A stretch of 64,000 nt of DNA from Sphingomonas sp. Leaf230 (GCF_001421745.1 NZ_LMKW01000011.1:248001-312000); one strand, 5' to 3'; counted from the first letter of the stretch, positions 46,794 to 55,882 are shown. Translations and numbers: made by a program. Notes: a model not told the origin generated them from the sequence alone.

Positions 46794-48701
46794 ATGACCG
46801 ACCGTGCTGAAGATCTCGCGCGCGAGATAAGGCTGGGGAGACAGAGCGGGCAGACAGTGCGGACGACACTGCGCGTGGACGACCGCGTTCTCGCACGCGT
46901 GACTGACGGCATCTACCGTCGGCCGTCGTCCGCATTCCGAGAACTCATCTCGAACGCTTACGATGCCGACGCGACTGAGGTGATCCTCCAAACTGACGCA
47001 CCGCGCTTCCAGCGCATAATCGTGCGCGACAACGGGCGTGGCATGTCGCCAGAGATGCTGGCCGACCTCGTTACCCACATCGGCGGTAGCTCAAAGCGGA
47101 CCGCAAAGGGGAAGCGTCTTGGCACTGTAGACCCATCCGACCCGAAGCTCTCGATCGGGGGACGCAGGCTGATCGGCAAGATCGGTATCGGGATGTTCTC
47201 GGTCGCCCAGCTCACCCACCATTTTCAGGTCATCACCAAGCGTCGCGGAGACGACTTCCGCACCTCCGCGGTCATCGTCATGAAGACGCATACCGAGGAG
47301 ATGCTCGCGACGATATCTGACGGAGATGTCTTCGAGACTGGGACGGTTACGATTACGAGCGAGCCGGCCGCCGACGTGCATGCGCAGGGGACCGAAATCA
47401 TCCTGATGGAGTTGACCGATCAGGCGCGTGAGCTGCTCCAGGGGATGGAACGCTGGTCGATACTCGACCGCGCCGAGAAGGGCGACATCGACGGCACGCC
47501 GCCCAAGCGGCCGAGCTACCACATCGGCCGCGTGGCCACGGATGACTTCGATGTGTTCGTGGAGGAGCCGCGGCTGCCCTGGGCGTCGGCGGACAGCCCG
47601 AAGACACGTTTTCGTAAACTCTACGACGCCGTCCGCAACGAGGTCAGGGAGCGCAAGGCGACCCCGGTTATTGAAGATTCTCTCGACGACTATCTCGGGA
47701 TGATCTGGCTTCTCAGCCTCGCAGTCCCCGTCCGCTACATCGACAGGCACCCGTTCGACCTCACGGCAGCCGACGGCATCGGCTTCTTTAATCTGACCAG
47801 TAGAACAGCAGAGCCGGTCCTGTTGGCCGGCGGTGAGACCATTGGTGAGAAGTTGGCGCTGACAAGCTCGCAGGATCCGCTGGGTGGGTTTCGCGTCCTA
47901 GTAGACGATATCGAGTTGATGCGGCCAATCTCTTTCGACAGCCAGCTGCGTGGAAACAGCGACATCGGTAGGCCGCTGATGTTTTTCGGCAAGGTTGTCT
48001 CCGGCCTGGGCGCCGTGCCCTCCGACGAGGGTGGAGGCGCTTTGACGTTCGAGGCCTACCTCTATTGGAACCAGAAGATCACCCCGAAGGAAAACAACGG
48101 CGTTCTTGTGCGCGTGAACAACGCAAGCGGCGTGCTCTTCGACCCCGCTTTCCTAGGATACCAGGTATCCGAACTCACGCGGCTGCGACAGCTCATGTCC
48201 GAAGTGTTCATAACCGAGGGCCTTGATGCGGCGCTGAACATCGACCGCGAGTCGTTTAACTTTAGCCACCCGCACTACCAATACCTGCAGAAGTGGGTTC
48301 ACTTCGCAGTCCGTCAGACGACGAACAAGCTCAAGGGTCTCAACAAGGAAAATCTTGAGGCCAAGCGCGCCCGCGAGGCCGACACGCGGGCTTCGCGTCT
48401 CGACACCCTCGTCGAGCAAGTCTGGCAGGCGCGGCGGGGAGCTGACGCGGAGCCACCGCCCACAGTGCGCCTGGCACCGCGAGGCCAAGCGTTGCTCGAC
48501 GACCGAGAGCGCGGCGTGCTGGTTTTCGACTCCGATGAGATAGCCGCGAAGGCCGACAATCGCGGTGCCGCGATCCAGGACCCACAGCTGGAGGCTCTAG
48601 CGAAAGTGCTGTCTGCCTGGGGTCTGCTGGACGATCTGTCTTGGGAGGATCAGCAGTCGCTACTCGCCGACATCGCCGCCGTGTTCGGAGTGCGTGGCTG
48701 A
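46794..48701 (+). CDS. GHKL (HSP90/MORC-like) ATPase of the defence operon
   Basis: A 635-aa protein with an N-terminal Bergerat ATP-binding fold: N-box FRELISNAYDADAT (Glu50, Asn54), VRDNGRGMSP (Asp79) and KIGIGMFSVAQL (129-140). The middle resembles the HSP90/MutL transducer region, and the C-terminus has a helical stretch (LKGLNKENLEAKRAREADTR) before a charged tail. In antiviral contexts such ATPases act as clamps or switches that dimerise on ATP. gaaggggtaag is a strong ribosome site. It lies 72 bp after the helicase and overlaps the next gene. Confidence 0.9.
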   Translation: MTDRAEDLAREIRLGRQSGQTVRTTLRVDDRVLARVTDGIYRRPSSAFRELISNAYDADATEVILQTDAPRFQRIIVRDNGRGMSPEMLADLVTHIGGSSKRTAKGKRLGTVDPSDPKLSIGGRRLIGKIGIGMFSVAQLTHHFQVITKRRGDDFRTSAVIVMKTHTEEMLATISDGDVFETGTVTITSEPAADVHAQGTEIILMELTDQARELLQGMERWSILDRAEKGDIDGTPPKRPSYHIGRVATDDFDVFVEEPRLPWASADSPKTRFRKLYDAVRNEVRERKATPVIEDSLDDYLGMIWLLSLAVPVRYIDRHPFDLTAADGIGFFNLTSRTAEPVLLAGGETIGEKLALTSSQDPLGGFRVLVDDIELMRPISFDSQLRGNSDIGRPLMFFGKVVSGLGAVPSDEGGGALTFEAYLYWNQKITPKENNGVLVRVNNASGVLFDPAFLGYQVSELTRLRQLMSEVFITEGLDAALNIDRESFNFSHPHYQYLQKWVHFAVRQTTNKLKGLNKENLEAKRAREADTRASRLDTLVEQVWQARRGADAEPPPTVRLAPRGQALLDDRERGVLVFDSDEIAAKADNRGAAIQDPQLEALAKVLSAWGLLDDLSWEDQQSLLADIAAVFGVRG

Positions 48702-49894
48702 TGGATGAGTTTAACGATGCCGACCTTGTCGGCCGCATCGCACGTCGGCGCGTGGCCGAGGAGCCACTGCAGCGCCCCTTCGAGCCTTGGCACCGACCAA
48801 GGAAGCAATGGGTGCGCCGCTACCAGTGGCATGAGTCGCTTGTTGGAATCCTGCGGGAGACGCACTTTCCGGCTGATGCACGCATCTTGCGCTACCTGAG
48901 CCTGCCCGGCGATGACCTTCTCGATGTTCGGGTCCTTCGCGAAGCGTGCGAGGCTGCGGCAGTCGACCTCAGGTTCACCGGGTTGAACGCCGTGCGGGCG
49001 GGCTCGGCGCGAGATATTCGGATGAATATCGCGGAGAGCGAGGTTCGTGGACTTGCAGGCATCCACCAGGGCTCGGCCATTCTGCGTGAGCGCTTCGAGA
49101 CGGTCGCGAACGCAGAATCGATCGCGTTTGCCGAGGTCCGAGATGGTGGCCCGTTCCACGCCGTAAACATTGATCTGTGCGACCACTTGGCGCTGCGTCC
49201 TCAGGGACGGGGGAAGCATACCGTGATCGACGCTCTTGCGGCAGTTATTCAACTGCAGCTGCGCAACGCCATGCACCCTTGGCTGCTGTTCATAACCACG
49301 CGCGTGGCGCCTGACCGGATTGATGCCGATAACCTCGCTGCCCTGATCCAAGCGGTCACTGATAACATCAACGCGAACGCTGGATTTGAGGGTAGGACAG
49401 CGGCCTTGCTGTGCACAGAGGCGGAGGGTCTGCGCGCATTGCTGGCCGATCCCACGCGGCTCGAGCCACAGGAGTTCACCAAGCTCTTCGCAATTGGCTT
49501 CGGCAAGTGGCTGTTACGCTTCGTGGGCGCTGCCCATCCAGAGAGGCGACTTACGATGCTGCCTAGCTGCTTCTACGCCGTCGTCCCGGGGCGGCCCGAC
49601 ATGCTGTCGCTTGGCTTCCGCTGCGACGTGCGGACGGCGCCCGCGAGAGACCAGTATGAGCTGGTTGAGGATCGCGGGGGGGATGCAGCGGCTGCCGAGG
49701 TAGATCAGGCGTTGGCGTTGCTCGATGTTACGGAGCGGTTGCTGGACCTGGATGCTGAACTGGCTGGCGACGAGCAGCTTATGGAGGCCGTGACGGTCGA
49801 AGCCGCAGAGCTCCTCAAGTCCGCTCACTATGACGTTGATGGGGATCCGGGGTATCGCGGATGGCTCGCCGGGCCGCAGATACGCGCCGCCTGA
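48701..49894 (+). CDS. Defence-island protein E, possible Rossmann methyltransferase-like (397 aa)
   Basis: Starts MDEFNDADLVGRIARRRVAE at an ATG that shares a base with the GHKL gene's stop (tgatg). It has a basic segment EPWHRPRKQWVRRYQWHESL, then ILRYLSLPGDDLLDVRVL, DLRFTGLNAV and GPFHAVNIDLCDHLAL. This order of strands and the NIDLCD element resemble SAM-dependent methyltransferases of the three-Cys-partner kind, but no GxGxG loop is seen, so activity is doubtful. The tight coupling to the GHKL ATPase suggests the two proteins work together. Confidence 0.75.
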   Translation: MDEFNDADLVGRIARRRVAEEPLQRPFEPWHRPRKQWVRRYQWHESLVGILRETHFPADARILRYLSLPGDDLLDVRVLREACEAAAVDLRFTGLNAVRAGSARDIRMNIAESEVRGLAGIHQGSAILRERFETVANAESIAFAEVRDGGPFHAVNIDLCDHLALRPQGRGKHTVIDALAAVIQLQLRNAMHPWLLFITTRVAPDRIDADNLAALIQAVTDNINANAGFEGRTAALLCTEAEGLRALLADPTRLEPQEFTKLFAIGFGKWLLRFVGAAHPERRLTMLPSCFYAVVPGRPDMLSLGFRCDVRTAPARDQYELVEDRGGDAAAAEVDQALALLDVTERLLDLDAELAGDEQLMEAVTVEAAELLKSAHYDVDGDPGYRGWLAGPQIRAA

Positions 49895-49901
49895 AGTAGA
49901 T

Positions 49902-49929
49902 CCGCCCGGCGAGATATCACGTCGGGCGG
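49902..49929 (+). terminator. Possible terminator of the defence operon
   Basis: ccgcccg and cgggcgg pair across 14 bases, 8 bp after the last gene of the operon. There is no clear T-run, so it is a weak candidate. The rest of 49930-50173 shows nothing recognisable. Confidence 0.35.
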
Positions 49930-50173
49930 GAGATTAATGGTAGGCGTCCTCGTATAGTGGCAGCCGACATGCCGATGCCAAAGCGGCCGTGCAATAGGAT
50001 GGCCGTGAGGTGTGTCGGGAATACGTGTCCGGCTTACTTAGCAGGTCGCAGCGATTGCAACGGCAGTTGTTTTCGAGGACGTTTTTAACCTACTCATCCG
50101 AAGCGCGGACTTGTGCCATGCACTTTAAGAGCCGTGGGGATGCTCGGTGTTAGCGTCCGGTCGGCGCATCGCG

Positions 50174-51235
50174 CTAGGCGCAGGCGCGGGTTTCCACCTC
50201 GGGCTCATCTCGCGGGGCCTCGCGCATTGCGTCCAGGCAAGCGATCTGCGCACGGACGGATCGCGCTACCGCGCCCGCTACCGGCGGGGGCACCGCCTCG
50301 CTGATTTGGACAATCTGCGATGAGAGGCTGCCGGTCAACTCGTAGTCCGTCGGAAAACCCTGTAGCAGCATTGCTTCATAAACACTTAGGCGGCGGGTGC
50401 AGTTCGGATGGATGTGGACCTCGCGATGGCCGTAGGCGACTGTGAGGCTCGGTTTGTCCCATCCGAGTGTCTTGAAGCTCCGATTGCCGCCATAGCCTGG
50501 CGTGAGGGCGCCCGGAGTGGTGAACTTGGCCGACTTCGGCTTCATGCACCAATGATTGACGTGGTAGGCAATCTTGTCCGGCGTTAGGCCACGCTCGTAA
50601 TAGGTCGCGTCGGGAAGGTGACCGATGGCGCCACGGACGTCAGGACGGCGGCCATCGATAAACGGGATCTTGGCGGGCGGCGTCCACTTCGCCTCACCGT
50701 AGAGGTCGCGGTTGAAGCCAACGACAAATAGACGCTCGCGGATCTGTGGGGTCGAGTAGTCGGTGGCAAGCAGCACCGCGCGGCTCAGCGAAAAACCGGC
50801 TTCCTCGAATGCCTTTTCATATCGTCGGAGCCGGTGCGCATGTCGCTCGCTCAGAAGGCCGGTGACGTTCTCCATCACGAAGAACTTCACTAGGTTGCGC
50901 TCGTTAAGCTGCTTCAGCAACTTGGCATAAGCTAGTGGTAGCGAGTGCCGGGGATCGGCGTCGAGGTAGACTGTGTTCGCGCGGCTGAAGCTCTGGCAGG
51001 GTGGCCCACCGATCAAGCCCTCCGGCGCAAACTCCTCGCCATGGAGCTCGTCGAGCTTCGCGAGCGTTAGTTTCGACACATCGCCGACATGCCCGTGCTC
51101 GGGTCTACCCTTACGGTTGTTATTGTAGGATGCGATGCTGTCCTTGCGCAGATCGAAAGCCAGGCCGACATCATAGTCGGTGGCTTCGAACCCGACATCG
51201 AGTCCGCCTGCGCCGCAGAAGAGGCTGAGTAGCAT
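50174..51235 (-). CDS. DNA (cytosine-5) methyltransferase
   Basis: A 353-aa C5 methyltransferase. Motif I is LFCGAGGLDVGF, the catalytic Cys80 is in GGPPCQSFSRAN (motif IV), motif VI is VMENVTGLL (Glu122) and motif VIII is QIRERLFVVGF. LLQGFPTDY comes next, with motif X in QISEAVPPPVAGAVA. The target domain lies between about 190 and 280. A strong ribosome site (ggggagg) precedes the ATG. It is convergent with the defence operon and divergent from a broken HNH nuclease gene. It could be the DruM-type component of the defence system, or an orphan left from a restriction-modification pair. Confidence 0.94.
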   Translation of the reverse strand: MLLSLFCGAGGLDVGFEATDYDVGLAFDLRKDSIASYNNNRKGRPEHGHVGDVSKLTLAKLDELHGEEFAPEGLIGGPPCQSFSRANTVYLDADPRHSLPLAYAKLLKQLNERNLVKFFVMENVTGLLSERHAHRLRRYEKAFEEAGFSLSRAVLLATDYSTPQIRERLFVVGFNRDLYGEAKWTPPAKIPFIDGRRPDVRGAIGHLPDATYYERGLTPDKIAYHVNHWCMKPKSAKFTTPGALTPGYGGNRSFKTLGWDKPSLTVAYGHREVHIHPNCTRRLSVYEAMLLQGFPTDYELTGSLSSQIVQISEAVPPPVAGAVARSVRAQIACLDAMREAPRDEPEVETRACA

Positions 51236-51517
51236 ACAACGCCTCCCCGAAATTGAAGCGGAATCGTAGACGCGGGGATCTGCGCGCGCAAGTCGAATGC
51301 AGGCCTTGGGAGCACCTTTCGTCGTGTATATCCGTCATCGAGTCGAGGCTCCTCGCCCACGCTCAAGCTGCGATGCGATGCGATGCGGGCAATCGCATCG
51401 TCTCTGCCTGGCTTGAGGACGCCAGCCCGCTACTGCCGAGAATGAACGACACCGATCCTCCAACGACTATGTCGAGAGGAACGCACGCCGGTCCTCTTCG
51501 ATGAAGGACGCGAAGGG

Positions 51518-51916
51518 GTGGCAACCTTGGTCTGGCCGGTCGTGCGGGACCGGGTGTTCCGCCGCGTTGTTCTACGCGCCTATGATGAGTGCTGTGCCGT
51601 TACCGGGCTGAAGCTGATCAATGGCGGCGGCCGCGCCGAGATCGAGGCAGCGCATATCCAGCCGGTCGAGGCGAACGGCCCGGACATCATCAGCAACGGG
51701 ATGGCGTTGTCCGGCACGGCGCGCTGGATGTTCGACCGGGGACTGATCGGGTTCGACAGCGAGACGCGCATTCTGGTGTCGCGGCAAGCCAACGATCCCG
51801 ACAGCGTCCTCTCGATCGTCAACGCGACGTGACACGCGATCCTGCCCGCACATTTGACGAGCCGACCGCACCCTGATTTCGTGCGCTGGCATCGCGACCA
51901 CCGCTTCAAACGATGA
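51518..51916 (+). pseudogene. HNH endonuclease, truncated and interrupted by an in-frame TGA
   Basis: From about 51530 the frame reads VRDRVFRRVVLRAYDECCAV, TGLKLINGGGRAEIEAAHIQ and PVEANGPDIISNGMALS, matching the C-terminal half of a common HNH restriction-type endonuclease. A TGA at 51830-51832 interrupts it. Reading past this stop in the same frame gives HAILPAHLTSRPHPDFVRWH and RDHRFKR with a stop at 51916, which is the family's normal C-terminus. The N-terminal half is missing. So both a truncation and a nonsense change (probably GGA to TGA) have inactivated it. Confidence 0.8.
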
Positions 51917-52130
51917 GGGGCATGGACGCAACTGACCCGTGCAGGTGCTGTTGCGTCCAGCCTGACTTTTAAAGAGGCGCAATTCCGCAAACGTGAGTCG
52001 CTCACATTTGCGTGCGTCGCCATGCGGCGAGGCAACGCCAGGACGCGGGGTCCGCGTCCTCAAGGGCGCACGTGGACGCGCGGCCCGTCAGGGCAACGCC
52101 CCTCGGGATAGGAGAACAAAAAGTGGCCAG

Positions 52131-52145
52131 GGGGTGATTCACCCC
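52131..52145. promoter_or_regulatory. Palindrome ggggtga-t-tcacccc before the relaxase gene
   Basis: A perfect 7-bp arm palindrome 45 bp upstream of the relaxase start. Relaxase genes commonly have oriT and autoregulatory operators here, so this is a candidate for either. No nick-site consensus was recognised. The rest of 51917-52190 holds no gene. Confidence 0.4.
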
Positions 52146-52190
52146 GTGATTCGCATGCTGTAAGCTGGTGTTGCCAAAAGGAGCCCGGCT

Positions 52191-55130
52191 ATGTCGATTC
52201 AGCGTCCTATCGGTCCTATCGGTCATTGTTCGGCGCGGCTGCGGCGAGCGCTTGCGATCGAGGAGGAGGCGGCGCTCGGGCGCACCGTGCGGGTTCGCCA
52301 GTCCGCCACGGATCGGGCGACCGACAGGAGGTTGCGCGGTAATCGCTGGTCCCGATCCGCCGACCTCGCGGTGCCAGGTGCCTTCCATACCCGCTTCGTA
52401 TCCGCGGGCGGCAAGGTCACCTTCCATTTCACATTGCAGGCGGTGAGCAAGGCCAGCGACAGCGGCTGCCGCATCACGACGCCCAAGGGAAGCAAGCGGC
52501 TCGCCAACGGCGCTCCGGCCGACCACGGTGCCTATATCGAGCGGCAAGACGCCGTGGAAATCACGATCTCGCCGTCAGGGTTCGACGACTACGCGGGGCG
52601 ACCGTCCGCCACGGAGACGATCGATGGCGAGCGCGCGATCTTCACCAACATCGCCCCGACCGCGGAGGAGCGGCAGTCCTACTGGCGCGCCGTCCACAAG
52701 CATGAACGCACGCCGGGGACAGACCGGCTGACGCTCACGCCCGAGAAGGCTTCGCCCACGGCATGGCAGCGGCTGGCGGATGCCCCCGAGATACCGGCCG
52801 CCATCCGCCAAGTCGCGACAAACTTCGCTACATCGAGAACCAAGCGTAAGACAAGGATGGTCGCGCTCGACGACATAAAGCTCGACCGGAAGGCGGCGCG
52901 CGGCCTTGTCCGCATGATTGCGACGATTCTCGGCACAGCAAAGGGCAAACAGGCAGTCCGCTCTTCAGAAGGGCGTGGGGGCCGATCACAATATCGCCTG
53001 ACTGCCGAGTTTGCGGATGGGCTCGATGCGGCCGGGCGGTGGGCCGTGACGGAAGGCTTCTGCGCGACGATGAAGGAAGCCGGCCTGATGTATGTCGCTG
53101 CGATCCATGCACCGGATCATCACAATGACCGCCGCAACCACCATCTCCATGTTGCCTTCCACGATCGTCCTGCGAAACGGATGGGGGACCGTTGGGATTT
53201 CGAGATCGCCGAACCGGTCGACGGTCAGCACAAGCGGGTGCGCTATCCGCATCGGCAGAACAAGGTCGGCGAATGGTCGCGCGATCCAGAGGGCGGCGGC
53301 CATCGTGCGCATGGCAGCAAGACGCTGGAGGACATGCGGACGCTGTTCGCCGATCTCTGCAACGAACAGCTATGCCGATTGAGCGTCGCTCGCCAATTGC
53401 ATCCAGGCGATCTGCGGTCGCTGGGCTGCGATCGCGAGGCGCAGAAGCCGCTCGGCACCCGAGCCGCTCCGCTCGAGGCGGCCGGTGTGCCAACGAAGAC
53501 CGGTATCGACAATGCCGAATTACTCTGGTCCGCGCTGTTGCGGGAGGCATGGGCAGCGGCCGAACAGCGCGCGGAGACCCGTGCCGATCTGCGTCGACGG
53601 CTCGTCGAGATCGAGCGGGAAGCCGGCTCCGTCACTAGGCAGGCCCAAGGCGTGGCGGCCTGCGAATTGGTAGCGCGGCTTGATGCGGCCGAGGCCGTGC
53701 TAGGCCGGAACGATGCGGAATGTGCCGAATATGATGTCACGCTCGCCATGGCACGGGCACGTCCGGACAAGACGCTCGATACCTGTCGCCGTATCCTCGC
53801 GGCGGTCGATGCCGGTGAAGCGTTGGCTGCCGAGTGCCGGGCCCGTCGGGCGATCGCCAACCGTTCACGCGAAGCCGAGATTTTCCTCGCTGAAATCGCA
53901 GCGATCGACCGCAGCAATGCGCCGATACTTGCCATTCAGCGAGCCGCCGTGGCGGCCGCAAGCGCCGATGCCGACGCCGTTGCGGCGGCCGCCGTCGCAT
54001 TGCTCGATCGTCGCGAGCAGGCACGTCCGGTTCCATCCACCAAGGCTGACGGGCGAGCGACGCTGGAAGCTCTGTTCGACCGCATAATGACACACGACAT
54101 ACCGATCCTACCGCCGGACGGCGCCGGGACCGGCTATCGCGTCCCCGGTATTACCCGCACGGAGTTCGCAGCGATCACCGCGCCGGCTTTGAGCGAGATG
54201 GCGCAAAACCGTCTTGCGGCCCTTTCCGATCTTCAGGACAAGCGCATGTTCGCGGCCGCCAACGTCGTCGCCAGCCTCGGTCTGGACGGCATCGAGCGCG
54301 CCGCAGAGAATGGGGACGCCGACGCGGCGCGGACCTTGAAGCACGCCCGTGCTTATGCCGATCATCCGGGCTATCGTCGCACGCTTGCGGATGCGGAGGC
54401 GGCACAGCCGCCGTCCCGACCCGCCACCTCGAGGCGCGGCGGCTGGAGCACGCGTATGCGGGACCAATTCGCCAAGCTGGTCGGACAGGATATGCCAACC
54501 GCACCAAGTCCCGCCGTAGAACCGGCCGTGACAGCCGCGTCGGCCACAGCAACGCCACGTTCGACACGCGAGGAAGCCATTAACGCGCTAGCGGCCGCGA
54601 TTGTCGCCGAACCGGCCTTGCGCGTCATCGAAGGGGAGCATGGGCTCGTAATCGACGCTACCCTCGCGTCCGATTGGATCCACTCCGTCGCGGCCTTTGC
54701 AGAATCGCCCGCCGTTCTCACGGCTATGCGTCAGCGTTACCGTTCGCCGTGGCTCGATGTCCCCGCTGTCGATCGAGATCGGATACTCACCGAGCTTGGC
54801 GCGGCCCTTACAGCAGGTGACCGACGCCGGCTCATCGAGACCGAGGGGCAGTGGCACGTCGAGCTCGCCGACGAACGGCTTTGCGACATCGTCACTCGCT
54901 GGCGCGGATACGACGGGCTTGCCGCCGTCCTCGTCCGCGCCGACCGCCACTGGCGCGCTCGAGAGGCCTATGTTGACGGCCCGACTAGCGTCGCCGGGAA
55001 CGGCGGTGTCGTGGTTGATCGTGCCAGACATGGCGATAGAAACCGCGACCGCTTGCCCGAGCATGTCATCGCGGGATTCCCCGTCGTCAAGCCAGCCAGC
55101 CCGTTTCGGCGCGGCGACCTGGGACGCTGA
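52191..55130 (+). CDS. MobA/MobL-type relaxase
   Basis: A 979-aa mobilisation protein. The HUH metal-binding motif is RRNHHLHVAFHDRPAKRMGD near residue 316, with an upstream YVAAIHAPDHHNDRR and a downstream WDFEIAEPVDGQHKR as in MobA/MobL relaxases. From about 450 to 650 the sequence is helical, with many Ala/Glu/Arg repeats, suggesting coiled coil. The C-terminal 300 residues are of unknown role. A strong ribosome site (aaaaggag) precedes the ATG. In this family the protein nicks oriT and pilots single-stranded DNA to a conjugation channel supplied by another element. The last 543 bases overlap the serine recombinase frame on the other strand. Confidence 0.85.
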   Translation: MSIQRPIGPIGHCSARLRRALAIEEEAALGRTVRVRQSATDRATDRRLRGNRWSRSADLAVPGAFHTRFVSAGGKVTFHFTLQAVSKASDSGCRITTPKGSKRLANGAPADHGAYIERQDAVEITISPSGFDDYAGRPSATETIDGERAIFTNIAPTAEERQSYWRAVHKHERTPGTDRLTLTPEKASPTAWQRLADAPEIPAAIRQVATNFATSRTKRKTRMVALDDIKLDRKAARGLVRMIATILGTAKGKQAVRSSEGRGGRSQYRLTAEFADGLDAAGRWAVTEGFCATMKEAGLMYVAAIHAPDHHNDRRNHHLHVAFHDRPAKRMGDRWDFEIAEPVDGQHKRVRYPHRQNKVGEWSRDPEGGGHRAHGSKTLEDMRTLFADLCNEQLCRLSVARQLHPGDLRSLGCDREAQKPLGTRAAPLEAAGVPTKTGIDNAELLWSALLREAWAAAEQRAETRADLRRRLVEIEREAGSVTRQAQGVAACELVARLDAAEAVLGRNDAECAEYDVTLAMARARPDKTLDTCRRILAAVDAGEALAAECRARRAIANRSREAEIFLAEIAAIDRSNAPILAIQRAAVAAASADADAVAAAAVALLDRREQARPVPSTKADGRATLEALFDRIMTHDIPILPPDGAGTGYRVPGITRTEFAAITAPALSEMAQNRLAALSDLQDKRMFAAANVVASLGLDGIERAAENGDADAARTLKHARAYADHPGYRRTLADAEAAQPPSRPATSRRGGWSTRMRDQFAKLVGQDMPTAPSPAVEPAVTAASATATPRSTREEAINALAAAIVAEPALRVIEGEHGLVIDATLASDWIHSVAAFAESPAVLTAMRQRYRSPWLDVPAVDRDRILTELGAALTAGDRRRLIETEGQWHVELADERLCDIVTRWRGYDGLAAVLVRADRHWRAREAYVDGPTSVAGNGGVVVDRARHGDRNRDRLPEHVIAGFPVVKPASPFRRGDLGR

Positions 55131-55706
55131 ATAGCGCTTCACCGTTGATACGTTGATACCGAATTGATCAGCGGTCTGCGCTGCGCTGGCCTTATGTGCG
55201 ACGCGCCAGGCATGAACCTGGGCGGCGTCGAGCTTCGGCGGGCGCCCCAAGCTGATCTTGCCACGATGCGTCCGACCGGTCGCGGCAAGCGATTCTTTAG
55301 CCATCGCCAAGCCGGCGCCGGTGCGTTCGGCGATCGCGGCACGTTCCATTTCCGCGATCTGCGCCAGCACTGCAACGATCAGTGTGCCGACGCCGGGTGC
55401 GATCCGACCAAGGCCACGGACCTCAAGAACGACCCCCTTCTCCATCAGCAGACGCACTGTGGATTGGATGTCCAGTGCGTCGCGGCCTAGTCGGTCGATG
55501 GCGAATACATGGAGCACGTCGCCGCTGCGCACATATCCGAGCAGCGCGGCAAAGCCGGGCCGCTTGTGCGCAAGGGTCGTGCCGCTGATGCCTTGGTCGA
55601 CGAACTCCCTGTCGAAGGGTCGCTGCGACAGACTGCTCAGCGAGCTGCGCTGAGCATCGATCGTCTGGCCGCCGGTCGACACACGGTAATAAGCAATCTC
55701 ACTCAT
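54588..55706 (-). CDS. Serine recombinase (resolvase/invertase) with long C-terminal read-through
   Basis: Catalytic domain with YYRVSTGGQTIDAQ (Ser10), the FAIDRLGRDALD helix and EMERAAIAERTGAGLAMAK. A DNA-binding tail (ISLGRPPKLDAAQVHAWR, then TADQFGINVSTVKRYS) ends near residue 190, where resolvases usually stop. The frame continues for 180 more codons entirely antisense to the relaxase gene, giving 372 aa. That tail has no recognisable features and probably arose by loss of the original stop during a rearrangement. Likely role: resolving element multimers or site-specific inversion. Confidence 0.85.
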   Translation of the reverse strand: MSEIAYYRVSTGGQTIDAQRSSLSSLSQRPFDREFVDQGISGTTLAHKRPGFAALLGYVRSGDVLHVFAIDRLGRDALDIQSTVRLLMEKGVVLEVRGLGRIAPGVGTLIVAVLAQIAEMERAAIAERTGAGLAMAKESLAATGRTHRGKISLGRPPKLDAAQVHAWRVAHKASAAQTADQFGINVSTVKRYSASQVAAPKRAGWLDDGESRDDMLGQAVAVSIAMSGTINHDTAVPGDASRAVNIGLSSAPVAVGADEDGGKPVVSAPASDDVAKPFVGELDVPLPLGLDEPASVTCCKGRAKLGEYPISIDSGDIEPRRTVTLTHSRENGGRFCKGRDGVDPIGREGSVDYEPMLPFDDAQGRFGDNRGR

Positions 55707-55717
55707 TCTATTTCATC

Positions 55718-55738
55718 CTGGGGTTAAAGTTACCCCAG
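55718..55738. promoter_or_regulatory. Inverted repeat ctggggt...accccag before the serine recombinase
   Basis: Seven-base perfect arms around 7 bases, 12 bp upstream of the recombinase start codon. The position suits an autoregulatory operator or part of a recombination site. Confidence 0.45.
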
Positions 55739-55882
55739 CACTTCCGAACCCCGCTCAATTACCGCCTCCCTACCTTTTGGACCTACCTAATCGGCTGTCG
55801 GCAGACCGGCGCGAAAGCCGGAACTTTTGCGCCTAGGATTCAGACGGGGAAGGAACGAGCGGAATGGTTTGAGGAGGATGAA

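Noticed and set aside
37856-49894. Assignment of the operon as DISARM
   Set aside because: The helicase is far longer than DrmA, and no separate DrmB, phospholipase-D-type DrmC or adenine methylase is seen; a DruE-like helicase fits better.
51371-51386. Short tandem repeat of cgatg
   Set aside because: Only three units and no flanking structure; too short to be called a CRISPR or meaningful satellite.
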